The notes: generated by a model from the letters alone, not told the origin. A stretch of DNA of 64,000 nucleotides from Cadophora sp. MPI-SDFR-AT-0126 (GCA_020747065.1 JAGMVK010000008.1:2480001-2544000); one strand, 5' to 3'; counted from the first letter of the stretch, positions 21,957 to 33,777 are shown. Translations and numbers: made by a program.

Positions 21957-22742
21957 CTAGATATCTTCGAGAACCTCTCTACTCTTCATCCGTTGGAGCT
22001 GTATTCGCCAGTACGCAGGTACCCGTGCGATCCAATGATCACCTTGACTCACCACGTCTGATGGAGCCTCCGCTGCACGAATCCTGCGGCGAGCACACTT
22101 GACCCGCCACAGCGTCTGTACAATCATGACCCTACGCTTATACGATCTCCAGTTCAAGATATGCCTCCCCGAGCGCCACACGTTCTGAATCACTACTGCA
22201 GCCTCTCTAACGCGTGTGTTCATGATCTCTTTTCTTCGCAAAAAGCCCTTTGCCGCCGCCTGTATCAGGTGAACGTTGTTCCGAACAACATCCAGGCTCG
22301 TACGCTGCCTCTGACCACGCCATATTCGCTGTATTGTGATCACAGCTTTCATTTTCTGTACATACTTCCAGGCAAGATGTTTTTGAATGATGGACTGACC
22401 GAAGAGGATCGCCTCTCGTGCCTTCAGATACCTGAGACGATAGTACTTAGCTTTCAGATTCTTCTGGACCACAGGGGCGCAATGATCAAGGCGCCTAGCT
22501 CTTTCATTCTCCAGAAGCAACAGCGTGTCAGCACCTATGAAGATCTCTGTTAGCCCGAGCTGATAAATGTCCAAAGCCTGGCCCTTGCTAGCCTCGAGCA
22601 GCGCCGTGAGGACTCTAATCGCCATATCCCGGTCTACTGCCATCCACGACGACGAAGGCACGAGCATATAGTATCTCGGGGCAAACTGTTTGTACGCCTG
22701 CCGTGTAGGAAATCTTGTATTGCTCTCTTCGAATCGTGAAAG
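21957..22742 (-). pseudogene. Class V myosin converter and IQ neck without a motor domain
   Basis: The frame begins near 22740 in the last part of a myosin head (RFPTRQAYKQFAPRYYMLVPSSSW). It continues with the converter (YQLGLTEIFIGADTLLLLENERARRL) and then a chain of IQ-like motifs: IQKHLAWKYVQKMKAVITIQ, IQRIWRGQRQR, IQAAAKGFLRRK, IQNVWRSGRHI and VQTLWRVKCARRR. It ends at TAG 21957-21959. Class V myosins carry about six IQ motifs after the motor, so this is the neck segment of such a protein. The ATP-binding and actin-binding parts are absent; the bases upstream are AT-rich and non-coding. A working motor is impossible from this locus. It is a truncated duplicate, a retained domain fragment, or part of a fusion with the downstream frame. 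Confidence 0.75.
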
Positions 22743-23093
22743 AGGGAAAGTACGTTTATTAAGAGTAGTGATGATTCTCTCTTAATATAAAGTATATTAG
22801 TTGAAGAGAAGGAAAGGGGATAGAATTAATAGTATAAGAGGATTGAATAAGTATTGAGATCATTAACTGCATTATCTCTATGCTCAACAAAACTGAAAAT
22901 AGGCACACGTTGATATTTACCGTGCCTCAGACATGCCCAGAACATCGTTAACGTCTCAAATCAGCATGAAACTTTCGTGGGAAACCAGAATACTGAAGCA
23001 TGTTCGAGGGAACAAGGTAAAGTATCGCAGAGTGAGCCAGAAGTCCAGACTTCCTAAGGGGACATTCAACATAGCAGCGATACAACCATCTTC
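22743..23093. other. AT- and GA-rich spacer
   Basis: The sequence 22740-22870 is low-complexity (AGTA/GAAG-rich) and marks the point where myosin homology ends. No gene. Confidence 0.5.
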
Positions 23094-25927
23094 TCAATCA
23101 ATCGCCTTCCACTCTTCTTGTATCTGCTTCTGGACATCAAGTCTTCTTTGGTATTCTGCAGTCAGTTGCTCCAAAGGTGCATTTCGCCAAACATTCAGGT
23201 CAAGTGGAGGGTCATATTGGCTGTTTGCAGCATTGTGATGTGCCATCGCAGCACTAGCGCCGTTGTGGGTGAGATAACCCATGCCAACCTGTCATGCACA
23301 TCAGCGTGGAAATCTCACCAGAATAAACAAACACTTACCGTAGAGTTACCATATCTGTATCCATAGTCAGTTGCGGCTGCTTCCGCGACACTACCGCCGA
23401 TTCCAGAAATGATTGCGTTTTGCTGAGCATTCATCTGCTGCGCCAGCCTGATGCTCCCCATCTGGATGTTCGTTTGTGTCTCAGCATTGATCCTCGCAGT
23501 GTGTCCCTTGACCAGCTCGCCGAGTGGCTTCAACTCGTTTATACTCTTCCAGATCCGCGCATATACTTCTTCACGCTTGTGGTGATACTGGGCATATGCT
23601 GCAAAGTTGCTCGTTTCGCAAGCTGTCCGAAGGCGGCGTTTGCATTGTTTGGACCAAGTACTGCAGCGATGACCTTCTGGGTTATCATATGTAAGGTGTG
23701 TGAGGTCGTTGCTCAAGAAACTCTCCAGTGGCGTTCCCTTGACGGAATAGAGATGGCATTCTTCACAGATGATTAAGGTCGCGTCCTTAAAGTCGTTTGG
23801 ATCAGTCGCGACATGGCCCAACCACTTCCTTCCATTGACTGGCTTGAAACGTCTGAGTTCCGAGCCGCAAGGTTTAGGGAGTGCGGCAATCTTTTTGATC
23901 TCCGTAATGGCAACCGTGAAGTCGTTGCCCGCAAAGTGACCGTATCTCAGCAGATTCCTGATGTAGTTTCCTCTCCAGAATGTGGTGTTCTCATACTCCA
24001 TAGGGTCCCAGCTCTCTGACGCCGTCATATCTTTAGATGGTGATAGGTAGCATTGCCTTATCATTCCAGGCTTCAGCTCCCTTTGGATAGGTACAAATAA
24101 GTGCTTGGCTTCCAAAACAGCAACATTCGTTCGGTAACATCGAGGGCAGCACTCAATGGTAGGGTGGTCCTTGAAGTGATACCAGACTTGCCAGTTTTCG
24201 CCCATGGATGGCATGTCTGCTTCATTCGTCCCGGCAATGGAAGGGCAAAGTGGCAGGGAATGATGAGCTTGGATGGGATCAAGCCAGAGGCTGAAGTCCA
24301 GCGCGTTTCTTGCAGTTGTCATTGCGTACTTCGAAAACGGGCTCGCTAAGTCACAGCACAAAGTTCCTTTTTGAGAGTCTTCCAACTCGAAGACATACCC
24401 GAACGATTTCTCGGCGGGTGTTCCTGCGACGTATTCGTAGAAGCAGGAGGAGCAAAACACTCCACTGTTATCGGCAACTGACCGGTATGCGTATGATTTA
24501 CCTGCTCCAGCCGGGGACATAGCATTTCCTTCTCCAGCACAAGGTGCGAGACTGAGCCGTTTGTTCATGGCAGCTGCAAAATGAGTAAAGTCGGGTCGGC
24601 TCTTGTTCAGATCTGCTAGGAGAGTACGGTTACAAAATCCACTGTATCCCAGATCACATCCCCATTCCATTTGAGCGTCTGGCATGTGATGCTTGAAGAA
24701 ATTCTTTTGGAAGGGAGTGCCGACGATAAAACATTCATAACAACTCCTGCAGAAAGCAAGTGTGTCAATGGCTTTACATGCGTAGTAGTCTCCGGTTTGA
24801 GACTGTCCTTGGCAGGCGCCAAGGTCTGCGTCAAGTCTGCAGTACTCGACAAATGGTGTAATTGACCTCTGCGGAATGCACTGGTTTATTACAGTACTTT
24901 TGATCCTAGGAAAAGCCAAAGCACAGCCGCCAATCCTTTCGAACGAGATCTGAGGGTGGGTCTTGTCTGCAGGCGGTTGATCTTTGGGTCGAAGAGTGAA
25001 GCAATTTGCCAAGTACGGATGCGGTCCCAGCACTGTGAGGAAACAATACTCGCATATGAGAACAATGGACGCTGGAGGAACGGGCATAGAATGAGATTGC
25101 AGAACAGCAGTGTTGAGTTCGTAAAATGGAACCACGTCGCTAAGCACTTCTTCAAATTCGGAACATTTCGTTTTCCAAGGACTCGCTCGACTTGGAGAGA
25201 TTGTAGAGCTTGATTGATATACCCTAGTTGTATTAGAGCTACCGCCGGATGGTTCATTCTGTGGCATGTGATGTTGGTTCACGCTTCTAATATCAAGTTT
25301 CTGATATTGTGACTCAAGCTGTTGGACAGGGTCAGGACCAGGAGGATACGACTGACTTGGACGAGTAGCAGTGGGTATTTCCGGGAGCTGAAAGGGCATG
25401 TAGGGCGGGACTGGAGCATCCTGGGACGAAGGAGCCCCAGACGCGGATGTTGGTAGAGGCGTTGGTGGTTGACTTGAGCCTTGATAGGGAGGATACTGGT
25501 TTGTTTGCTGAAGCGGCGGTTGGTGGTATCCTGGTTGATATCCTGGAGATTGCTGCTGATGAGGTGCTCCCGGACTCTGAGCAGGACTCGAAGTTGGTGG
25601 TGGCTGGTAAGTTTGCGGAGGTGGGAAATATTGTGGATTTTGAGGTGGATTAATGGGCTGCATCGACCCAGGATGTCCATACCCAGCAGCCGGGGGAGAA
25701 TACTGGTGTTGCGGTGGCGGAGACGGGTATGCCTGCTGTCCATAGGCAGGATATTGAGGTTGATGCGGTACCTGGGGAGGGTATTGATAATGTTGCTGCT
25801 GAGTGTTTTCATGGGAATATGTGTTCGTTGGCTGTTGGTGGGTGCCGTTTGCAATCTGATTGACTTGTTGCTGAACATCTTTCACAGCAGCTTTCACCTG
25901 CTTTCGAGCTTTTTTGAACATATCCAT
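23094..25927 (-). CDS. Pro/Gln-rich protein with five Cys-x2-Cys modules, function unknown
   Basis: Two exons (23339-25927 and 23094-23288) joined by a 49-nt intron give 927 residues. The start ATG GAT ATG TTC (25927) gives MDMFKKARKQVKAAVKDVQQQ. About 200 residues of Pro/Gln/Tyr-rich low complexity follow. The rest is globular and Cys-rich, with five recurring modules: CEYCFLTVLGPHP, CRSCYECFIVGTP, CSSCFYEYVAGTP, CCPRCYRTNVAV and CEECHLYSVKGTP. A C-terminal tail (MGYLTHNGASAAMAHHNAA...) ends EEWKAID. No signal peptide or clear membrane helix is visible. The Cys-x2-Cys pairs could bind zinc. I do not recognise a characterised family; the long intact frame and clean intron indicate a functional gene. 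Confidence 0.85.
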
Positions 25928-26525
25928 GACTAATGTATCTGGCAAGTCGGTTCAAACAAACGTTGGAAGAATTGTCCAAATCGATTTCCGAAGAGTCCTT
26001 GGGCATACGGCATCTTTTGAGTGGAACAGATGGAGGGGTCGCGACGGGAGGGGTTCAAGCCTTGGGTTGGACCTTCAGCCGCACGGCACTAATCCTGTTT
26101 GCAGTGGCTGAAAAGCATGCCAAGTATTGAACACGATCCAGAACTCGGTGACGGGAGAGAATTGTGCGGCTTATCAGTTGATGCTAGCCGATTTTAAGTT
26201 CGTGGCGTGCAGTCACAATGTTTTGTTGGCTTCATTAGCGAAGGGGCTTTTCGTGGCAGGGCTCGCGTAGGCGAGGCGCTGAAGATTCCCAGGCCGAGTC
26301 TAAGGTGCCATGTCTCTGAGCCGCATTACGCTCAAATGTTGGTAATGGCAAGTGTGGTACATCGATTTTCGGGGGGGGGGGGGGGGGGGAAACTCAAAAG
26401 ATAACCACAATTCGCTTTCTCAAATTATTACTACATATTTGAATCGCAGAACTCCATCTCTAGCTTGACTGTTGACGGTCGTCGAATACAAGTATCATCG
26501 TGTACGCACCGAGCCATTGCCACCT
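25928..26525. other. Spacer with a 19-base G run
   Basis: The promoter side of the Cys-module gene and the 3' side of the fasciclin gene. A run of 19 G is present at 26371-26389. No gene seen. Confidence 0.55.
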
Positions 26526-27945
26526 CTAACTCATGCGTTCACGCTCATAAATTTTCTCCCGTCCTTGTAACTCCCATACCTGCCCCCTGGTATTTGCAGT
26601 ATCCAGCTCCACAGCTTTTACACGAAGCCCATCAAGCTTGTCTGCCTCTCGATTCCGAGAGTCTGTCCAGACTCCAGCCTGGGCAATCTCACTGCTGCCA
26701 AGTTCGTGATGTCTCCCTGAATAGATAGGATAGGATATTGCAGGTCTCCGTTTCAGAGAAGGGAAGCGAAAGTTTTGACGACGTAGCATCCAAAACCCAA
26801 TGCCACAAAGTGTTGATATCGTCGCAAGAACGCTGATGATGAGTGCGACAACCACTAGTTTACTAAGGCGGTGCGATGAAGTTGATTGGAAGGGTGTGGT
26901 GATGTTTTGAGGATCTAGGAGACTATCGCAAACATCGGTCAGCATATCTTCTAGCTCATTTCCACTGAAAAACGTACTTATCGATGGTGTGCAATACGCC
27001 ATTAGCAACAAGGAAGTCCCGCTCCAAGATCCTGGCGCCGTTCACAAACTTGCTTCCATCCGATCCAACACTGATTGTCAGATTCGTACCCTGAAGTGTC
27101 GTCAAGTTCATTCCGTCGGCCCAATCAGTTGAGTAAAGTATCTTTCCGCTCACAACATGGTACTTCAGAAGGGCGCTAAGTTGATCTGCCGAAGTGACAT
27201 TGATAGTTGAAAACTGTGCGAGTGCCTTCTCGGTGTTGGGTGCAAAATATGTAGTATCCGGAAGGTTAGTGAGCTTGGTGGTAAGTTCGTCTCTATCAGT
27301 GCTCAAGAAGCCTGCTTTCGTGAGCAAGCCGATGAAGAAAGTGAGTTTAGCATCTCGAACGACGATAGGCTCCCGTTCAGGGATCTGGAGGACGGAGGAA
27401 ACGATTTGGATGAGCCCACCTGTGGCCACGACATCCTATACCAATTAGATCAATGTCGTTTACCGGGCAAGTGAGCTTACGCTGGTACTGATAGATGTGT
27501 TCGTCCCGTTGCCTGAACGGATCAAAGGAAGCCGCTTATTTTCGAGAGCAAGTTGGACAGTCTGGCCAGCAGTAACATTACTGTACGAGGAATTGGTCAA
27601 GAAAGAGGGGACGAATTGCGTCAAAGATGAGAATGAAGTGATAGGATATATTCCATGAAGCAAGTGATAGTACAAGGTTGCCTCGATATCCTCCAAAGTG
27701 GGTTGCGGGCTGGCTGCACTCAGCCAGGTGTCAAAAGCGTCGTTTGTTGGCGCCAGCAAAGTATAGTTATCCACCCTATCCAGCTCAGCTGATAATCTGG
27801 GTAGCTTTTCAATATAGCTCTGCAATTGCGAGAGCTCCGGGAAGGTTGGGATGGTTTCGAGAAGGATTTTGGCAGAGCACCGGACTACCAAAAGAACGAG
27901 AACGGGAATGGAAAGGACAAAACAATTGCTGTGAGCCAACATCAT
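26526..27945 (-). CDS. Membrane-anchored protein with two fasciclin (FAS1) domains
   Basis: Three exons (27481-27945, 26978-27435 and 26526-26922) give 439 residues. Starting at ATG 27945 puts a signal peptide first (MMLAHSNCFVLSIPVLVLLVV); a longer frame from ATG 28104 is open but would bury it. FAS1 domain 1 has NYTLLAPTNDAFDTWL and YHLLHGIYP. Domain 2 has TYFAPNTEKALAQF, LLKYHVVSGKILYS and NGVLHTID, which are the H1, YH and H2 landmarks of the fold. Near the C-terminus LVVVALIISVLATISTLCGIGFWML is a transmembrane helix, followed by a cytoplasmic tail of about 90 residues. Many N-x-S/T sites fit a surface glycoprotein. FAS1 proteins act in cell adhesion and wall interaction. Confidence 0.88.
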
Positions 27946-28797
27946 TGCGAGAGAAATTGGGAAGAATGAAAACCCATTTTCATGAAATATCAGGGGTTTG
28001 GAAATGATAAGGCGACATCGTCGGCCGACATCCAAGACACATGAGACGAAAAGTGGCCGCCACCGTCTCAAGGCGTGTTCCCCTAATTGAGAAAGAAGTT
28101 TCATGGTTGTCGGTCCGCGCCCGGATCAAGCCATTTTCATCACTAGAGTTAATCTGGTTTTGACATAAGAAAGCGGATGGAGGTGCACACACGTTGAATG
28201 CCATTCAATGTGTTGATTCGATTAGTAATGTCGAAAGAGCTTCCGTGCTTCTGATGCTTCAATGCAAATCGTGGTGTTCGAATTCGGAGTCTTAGAATAA
28301 ATCAGCCTTATCAGCCACCTCAAATCAGACTAATGTGAAATCAAAAGTCTGCAGGCCGGGACTTGGGATGTGAAACCATGCAGTAAGCTGACAATTGTTC
28401 GGGCACGGACATGTTTACCCCTCGTTCATGCTACGCGAGAAAGGATTTGCCCCTATTGTAATCTCATCTTCTGCCACCTGATACACTCGTCACTTTCGTA
28501 TTAGAGGTCTAGACAATACTCAAACAAGGAAATCTTTGCCAGGCCAGTCGTGCACCGTAGGCCCGATTGAAGCTGGCGAGGCAACACACTGGGTCGTAAT
28601 CTAGCTGTAAAACAATTGAGCCACTTCTAAGCGAAGGGTCTTTGTCGAAAGTATAAACATGGCTTCGTCTACATTTAAAATATGAAGCGTATCAAAATCT
28701 CCATATAATTGTCTCCACAAGTCAGTCTAAGTGCAAGTCATCCCAGATACACATAACCATCATCGATCCCACTTGTTCCTATCACTGGAAAGCAGCT
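27946..28797. other. Intergenic, no gene seen
   Basis: About 850 bases between the fasciclin gene start and the stop of the DUF1996 gene. Nothing supported. Confidence 0.5.
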
Positions 28798-30214
28798 TCA
28801 CTCATATGTGACGGGTAGATTGCCGGGCAAGGACGTCAGCCCTACAGAGGATCAGTATTAATTGGACTAACAACCATATTTATCGCAATTGGGCGAGAAG
28901 ATACTTACATCCCTCAACCGGCTCTTTTGCCTCCTGCTCTTTCATACAAGCATTTGCCTGTTCTGCAGTCTGCGTCTTCAGCGCCGAACATCTATCACCC
29001 GTACATCTCGCATCAAGAGCTCTCTGTAGCGTATCATCTTTCCAACCGAACAGATAATCACCATGCCAGCCATAGCCAGTACTGTCAAAGACAATCAGAA
29101 CTGCTCCGCAGAAGTTCCCCAAGCAGCAAGGATTGAAACAAGCGAGGGGAATAAGCAAAAACTCACGGATCACCCATTGAATATACGAATGGATTCGAGC
29201 CATCAACTGGCCATAACGCTGGATCGTTGAATGGTGTCGTATCCCACATGACTTCGTACATGACCTGTGGTAACCTGACTGGGTGAGAAGCTGGACATGG
29301 ACCGGTCGATTCGAAAGAACCGGAACTAGGATAAGCGACGTGGGATTTGTGGTCGGGGCTGTCGATGTTCTTTCCGTCCCAGCAACTTTAATTATTGTCA
29401 GTCAGAACTCCAAGCGTATGAGAATGGGTTCCCATGAATATATAAACAACTTTTCCGTACTCACGTAGGAAAGGTGATCTGAGCGCGAATGCCACCACCA
29501 CACATCTTGTCAGGCAATGTCGCAGTGTCGTTTCCTGTGCAAGGCGCGCCTCCAAATGGATCCTGCTGCATGTTGCTGAAGCATCTGTGGCAGAGTTGCT
29601 TTTGCATCGTTGCCTTGGAGCGTAACATTGGGTCGCCGGCGATCATACGGAAGCCCTGAATCGTGACAAATCAGCAACTACTTCACGCCTAGCCTGACAT
29701 CGTCAAGGTTGCCATGGAATAGATTTCGGGAAACGAAAGATATACTCACAGGCTTGAACGCAGTAACCTTCGTCTTCCCATCATATGGCGGAATATAATA
29801 AACGGTCAACCCCCCATTCTTCCCCCTCAACCCCAAATTCGTCATCTGCGGCACCCTCTTAAATGTCCCATTCCTCGCCTTGAAATACAAATTCGCCGTC
29901 CAATAATTACTAAAGTCCTCGCTGAACGTGCAACTCGTACAGCTGGATTTCGCAGCTGGGTCGTAAGCGATGGGCTCCATGGCCGAGTTGAACGAGTTGC
30001 CGCCTGCGATCTGATGCGTGTGTGTTGAGGGTGACTGGCCGGGTTGGACGAGAGGGTCGATGCGCTCGATTACGAGTTGGGAGCATTCGAAGCGCATCAT
30101 GGCTGCTTGGGCGAATTGGCGTTTGGAGAGCTCGAAGTCGTTGGAGGGTGTCGGGGTGCTGTGGACATTGCGGACGAGGGCGAGAGCTGCGAGGAGGGGG
30201 GTTTTGGCGTGCAT
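28798..30214 (-). CDS. DUF1996 family secreted protein
   Basis: Five exons fit in phase: 29750-30214, 29465-29655, 29167-29385, 28909-29081 and 28798-28841, giving 363 residues. An N-terminal signal peptide ([19 protein letters not shown]) is followed by a likely dibasic site (SKRQ). The DUF1996 signature is clear: [25 protein letters not shown], then [53 protein letters not shown] and [11 protein letters not shown]. The protein ends [13 protein letters not shown]. These fungal proteins are secreted or cell-wall-associated. Their biochemical function is not established as far as I know. No missing landmark is evident. Confidence 0.9.
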
Positions 30215-31012
30215 GGTTGCTGTTGAGGCGTACCTCGAATTTTCTGATGAAGCAGCAAGAAGTCGAAACCGAAGGATATGCTTTGGAGAAAATTGAAAAA
30301 GATATACCGCAGTATGGGCTTTCGCATGGGAATTATATGTTTCCTCGCCTCGTTGGAGCCGATTATCCATATCACAATATAAAACGCCACACAAGCTCCC
30401 GAAATGCAGCAATGTAATTGGGCATCAAATGTGACATTTTGCCGAGATCAACATTCCACTTTGCGGCAGTTGTTTTGGTGTTGGCGATCGCTTGCTGGGA
30501 GAACGGGATGGCATTTGGCAGAATAGAAATTGGCCGGGACGTGTAGGCTTAAAAGCGCCACTATTGGAATTCCTTTCGAGATATGTTGACTGGAAAGATA
30601 AGCGATAAGAATACGTTTCAGATAGAAAACTTGGATATCGATGAAATGGTGAAGCGAATGAAAATATGAAATTGCGCCGACATTCCTCGCAGATGTGATT
30701 GTCCATTGCAAGACCAAAGCGGGTTGCGATAGCCAGCCTCCTTCACTTAACAATCCTTCAAAACAGGATGTAAGTGTGGTCTATAAGCATGTAGATTTGA
30801 AAATAGATGCATTGAAAGTCGCAGCAACAACCTTTACCAACGCAGGAAATCCCAACAGCTTCGAAAAACCAAGTGACGAAGGACGCCGCCCTGTGTGCCA
30901 TACCATCACGTGACTATAATCGAGAACCCGGGGAGATCGAGCATCGCCAGGTTCTAGAGCTGCATTGTATCCGGACTACCCTCCTTTCTACAGTCTTTCA
31001 CAGCTCCATCGC
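30215..31012. other. Intergenic, no gene seen
   Basis: Between the DUF1996 start and the 3' end of the next minus-strand gene. No supported feature. Confidence 0.5.
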
Positions 31013-32140
31013 TCAAGCACCACCGATACCAGCGTTCTGCGATCGCAGCCAATCCGCTGTACTCCCAATAACAACAACCTCTTCACTAACAACAACTCCA
31101 TCCTTGACCATCTTTTCTCTCAAAATAGAATCAGCCACCATCCTCCCAGCAACCCACGAATCAAATCTTGGAACCGTTACGCCGAAATCGACAACTTCTT
31201 CCATTTTCGGGGGCGCGGCTGACCAACAGGTGATTTTCGTTTGCCGAAGCGAGGGCATGGAAAGGAGATCTTCCGTCCATTTCCATTGTCGCCACTTCTT
31301 CTCCATCTCAAAATTCGCTTCCCTTTCCGACATGCCTAGCTGCTCCCTTTCATCGAGTTCGAAAAATTGCGCTGGTTGACCCGCGTCTTCCTGCGACATC
31401 TCCTCAGCTTCCGGAAACCCAGATGCTTGCCCATCCGCACACCACAACATCAAATCTAATTGCCTCAACCCCTTCATTTCCCTTTTCAAAAAATCCACAA
31501 ACCTCATCCAGACCACTGCTTTCCGCCCCAACATCTCCCCACCACTCCCGTTCTCAAAAGCACTCCAAGCAGGAACCTCCCACGCCACCCTCAACCCCCT
31601 TACACACTCCCTCGCAACCTGACTCCTCTCCTCCCAAAACCCCCTCACAGCCTCCAGGTGAACGCCGAAATCCCAGACTGTATCCCTCGTCCCATACAAC
31701 AGCGGCTCTGCCTCTGCATGAATCTGCCTGCAGGTTCGGAGTAAGGACGCGGTGATGGTGCTGTAGGGGAATGAGGCGTGCGTGTTGGTGGTGAGAATTT
31801 TGTACGGGATAGACAAGGGAGCACCGGAGCTAGATAAAGGGGCGGAATGGCCAAAGGGGTAGGATGTTTGTCCGGGGAGGTAGGAGGTGTTGTAGAAGAA
31901 GTTGGTTGGGGAAAGGGACGTTACGATTTTGTGGTGGCGGGGTGGGAGGATGTAGGCGTAGATTTTGAGACGGAGTTCGAGAGGGAGGGAGAGGACAGGG
32001 AAGAAAGCGGTTTGACTGAGGGACTCATTTGGTGTGTCGTCGTTGTTTACTTGGAAGTTGTTGGTGTTGAGGCCGATGTCATGTGATGAAGCTGGAAAGT
32101 TGGGTTTGGCTCGTTCCTGAAGATCGTTTGCGGGAGTCAT
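31013..32140 (-). CDS. F-box-like / DUF7730-type protein
   Basis: A single exon of 375 residues, counted from ATG 32140 (MTPANDLQERAKP). A frame extension of 11 codons upstream has no ATG. The N-terminal third carries FPVLSLPLELRLKIYAYILP, the hallmark of the fungal F-box-like/2EXR group. It is followed by LLRTCRQIHAEAEPLLYGT, its usual second landmark for a hydrophobic helical module. The middle part is helical and charged. It may be a substrate adaptor or have another protein-binding role; the family is uncharacterised. Strong C/T-rich open frames on the plus strand here are shadows of this gene. Confidence 0.8.
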   Translation of the reverse strand: MTPANDLQERAKPNFPASSHDIGLNTNNFQVNNDDTPNESLSQTAFFPVLSLPLELRLKIYAYILPPRHHKIVTSLSPTNFFYNTSYLPGQTSYPFGHSAPLSSSGAPLSIPYKILTTNTHASFPYSTITASLLRTCRQIHAEAEPLLYGTRDTVWDFGVHLEAVRGFWEERSQVARECVRGLRVAWEVPAWSAFENGSGGEMLGRKAVVWMRFVDFLKREMKGLRQLDLMLWCADGQASGFPEAEEMSQEDAGQPAQFFELDEREQLGMSEREANFEMEKKWRQWKWTEDLLSMPSLRQTKITCWSAAPPKMEEVVDFGVTVPRFDSWVAGRMVADSILREKMVKDGVVVSEEVVVIGSTADWLRSQNAGIGGA

Positions 32141-33009
32141 GGTTGATTGGTTGAATGCTTTGGAAGCCTGCACGATGTCTTCTAGCGTATCCGTGAGTGT
32201 CGTACCGCTTGATTTCAGATGCTGGAAAGGAACCGTCTGGCGGAATCGGTTCCTGAAAACCCTAATATCACAAACTCAGAAAACGAATGTGGAAGGACAA
32301 GCTGATATATGTGAACCCACTGTGAGTCTTACTTTAGAAGATCCGTGTTTTAGCATATCTCCGACTCAGTGGGGGCAAGATATGAGCTGGTAAATTTTTT
32401 TTGGACAGCAGGGCGATAACGGGAGACCTTGATGGCTGTTCCCTGTCAAGGTTGTTGGGTGCGACTCATGTGTAGTGTGGTGGAGCAACCCTTCAATTTC
32501 CATAATGCGCTAGAATTAACGCTGAGAGGCTGGCTGACCCGAATCAGTAATCAGTGATTGCTGTGGTTGATGAGAACAAGTGAGCGGTTACGGAATGCGG
32601 TGTGTTTGTGGCGATTTGTCGTGTTTCTTACATGCTTTTGTTGTGGCGTTGCTGATGTGGAAGACTGCGTCCAGACTAACTGGGTGCGTGGGAGACGAGC
32701 CGTGATTGATGGGTTGACTTGACCGCTCTCCGGAGCAGGAACTATTGTTCATATCATTCCGCAGTGTGTATGTGCAAGAGAAAAGGCGTTCTACTCGCTA
32801 TTCCATACACGAGATATTCGCTTGGGAAGATGATGATTCAGCTGTTCTGCAGAACGTAGCCATCCGTAAACAACTTGCATCGGCTATGCAGAAACCCATG
32901 CTGACTGCGCTTCTCTGGGGACACTGAACAATAAAAAATGGAATCGGGTCGGGGATAAGCTCGCTTGGTAGACCGAACATTATTTGCTTTGCCCATTAAA
33001 ACATGCAAG
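32141..33009. other. Intergenic, no gene seen
   Basis: About 870 bases between two F-box-like genes on the same strand. Nothing supported. Confidence 0.5.
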
Positions 33010-33777
33010 TCATGCTCCAACCACTAATTCCGAGTGAAGGAATTCAGAGAACCCTTTCTCTATAGACGAGGAAAACGCAGCAAAGAAAGCCATGGCACTT
33101 GAGTGCGAAGGCGGACAATGGTGGATCTCCGACTCCACTGCCAGATTTCGAATACCTTTGATAGAAAGCAATTCCCAGACCCATTCCAATGGCTCATACC
33201 GAACATTCAATAGAGTCTTGAAATCTGATGCAGAGTATTTGGGTAGACCCTCCCACCCAAGCGAAGGACGTCCTCCCTCTACGGTCAACTTCAACCTCCT
33301 CAGTTGCATAGAATCCTTCAAGAAGTCACACACACCACTCCATTCGCAGCGATCGTAGTCGCGGGTATATACCGAGCCTTGCTTGACCAGAGCGATCTCC
33401 TGGATCATTGGCCTGGTCTGCGTCGTCATGTCCGAGAAGAAGGGAACAATAGCCTCAATATCTCTCCCGAAACTGAATGCCCTGTTGACGTATAGTATGT
33501 GCGCTGTCTCCTCGTAAATCTTGCGATTCACCCGCATAATCGATACGTGTAGTTCGACGTCGGTGACGAGATGGTAAGTTGTCGCCTTGCTCTGGCGCAC
33601 GAGATCGCGTCCCAGGACGCGATACTGCGTTCGCGCATGAGGATCTCGACGTTTATAGATTTCGGGATCTTGATTTCGGATTTCGAATGTGCGTTCATTG
33701 TGGTCGTCGAAGAGGAGGGAGTAGATCATGAGACGAATCTCGCTCGGGACTCGCAGGAAGGGAGATTGTTCTGTCAT
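33010..33777 (-). CDS. F-box-like / DUF7730-type protein
   Basis: A single exon of 255 residues from ATG 33777. It begins almost at once with the family motif FLRVPSEIRLMIYSLLFDDHNERTFEIRN and has the second landmark RVNRKIYEETAHILYVNRAFSF. It lacks a long N-terminal extension, unlike its neighbour at 31013. The rest is predicted alpha/beta with no catalytic motif that I can see. The two neighbours share the fold type but little sequence, so recent tandem duplication is not indicated. Confidence 0.8.
   Translation of the reverse strand: MTEQSPFLRVPSEIRLMIYSLLFDDHNERTFEIRNQDPEIYKRRDPHARTQYRVLGRDLVRQSKATTYHLVTDVELHVSIMRVNRKIYEETAHILYVNRAFSFGRDIEAIVPFFSDMTTQTRPMIQEIALVKQGSVYTRDYDRCEWSGVCDFLKDSMQLRRLKLTVEGGRPSLGWEGLPKYSASDFKTLLNVRYEPLEWVWELLSIKGIRNLAVESEIHHCPPSHSSAMAFFAAFSSSIEKGFSEFLHSELVVGA

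Noticed and set aside
25447..25933. Leu/Val/Arg-rich plus-strand frames
   Set aside because: Antisense to the Pro/Gln-rich head of the Cys-module gene; Pro/Gln codons give such shadows.
27946..28104. An upstream in-frame ATG (28104) for the fasciclin gene
   Set aside because: It would put about 53 non-hydrophobic residues before the clear signal peptide that starts at 27945.
30018..30417. Arg/Gly/Glu-rich plus-strand frames
   Set aside because: Antisense to exon 1 and the promoter of the DUF1996 gene.
31423..32086. Several long Pro/Ser/Thr- or Val/Gly-rich frames on the plus strand
   Set aside because: They lie fully antisense to the F-box-like gene at 31013-32140, whose motifs are clear; their content is typical of shadow frames.
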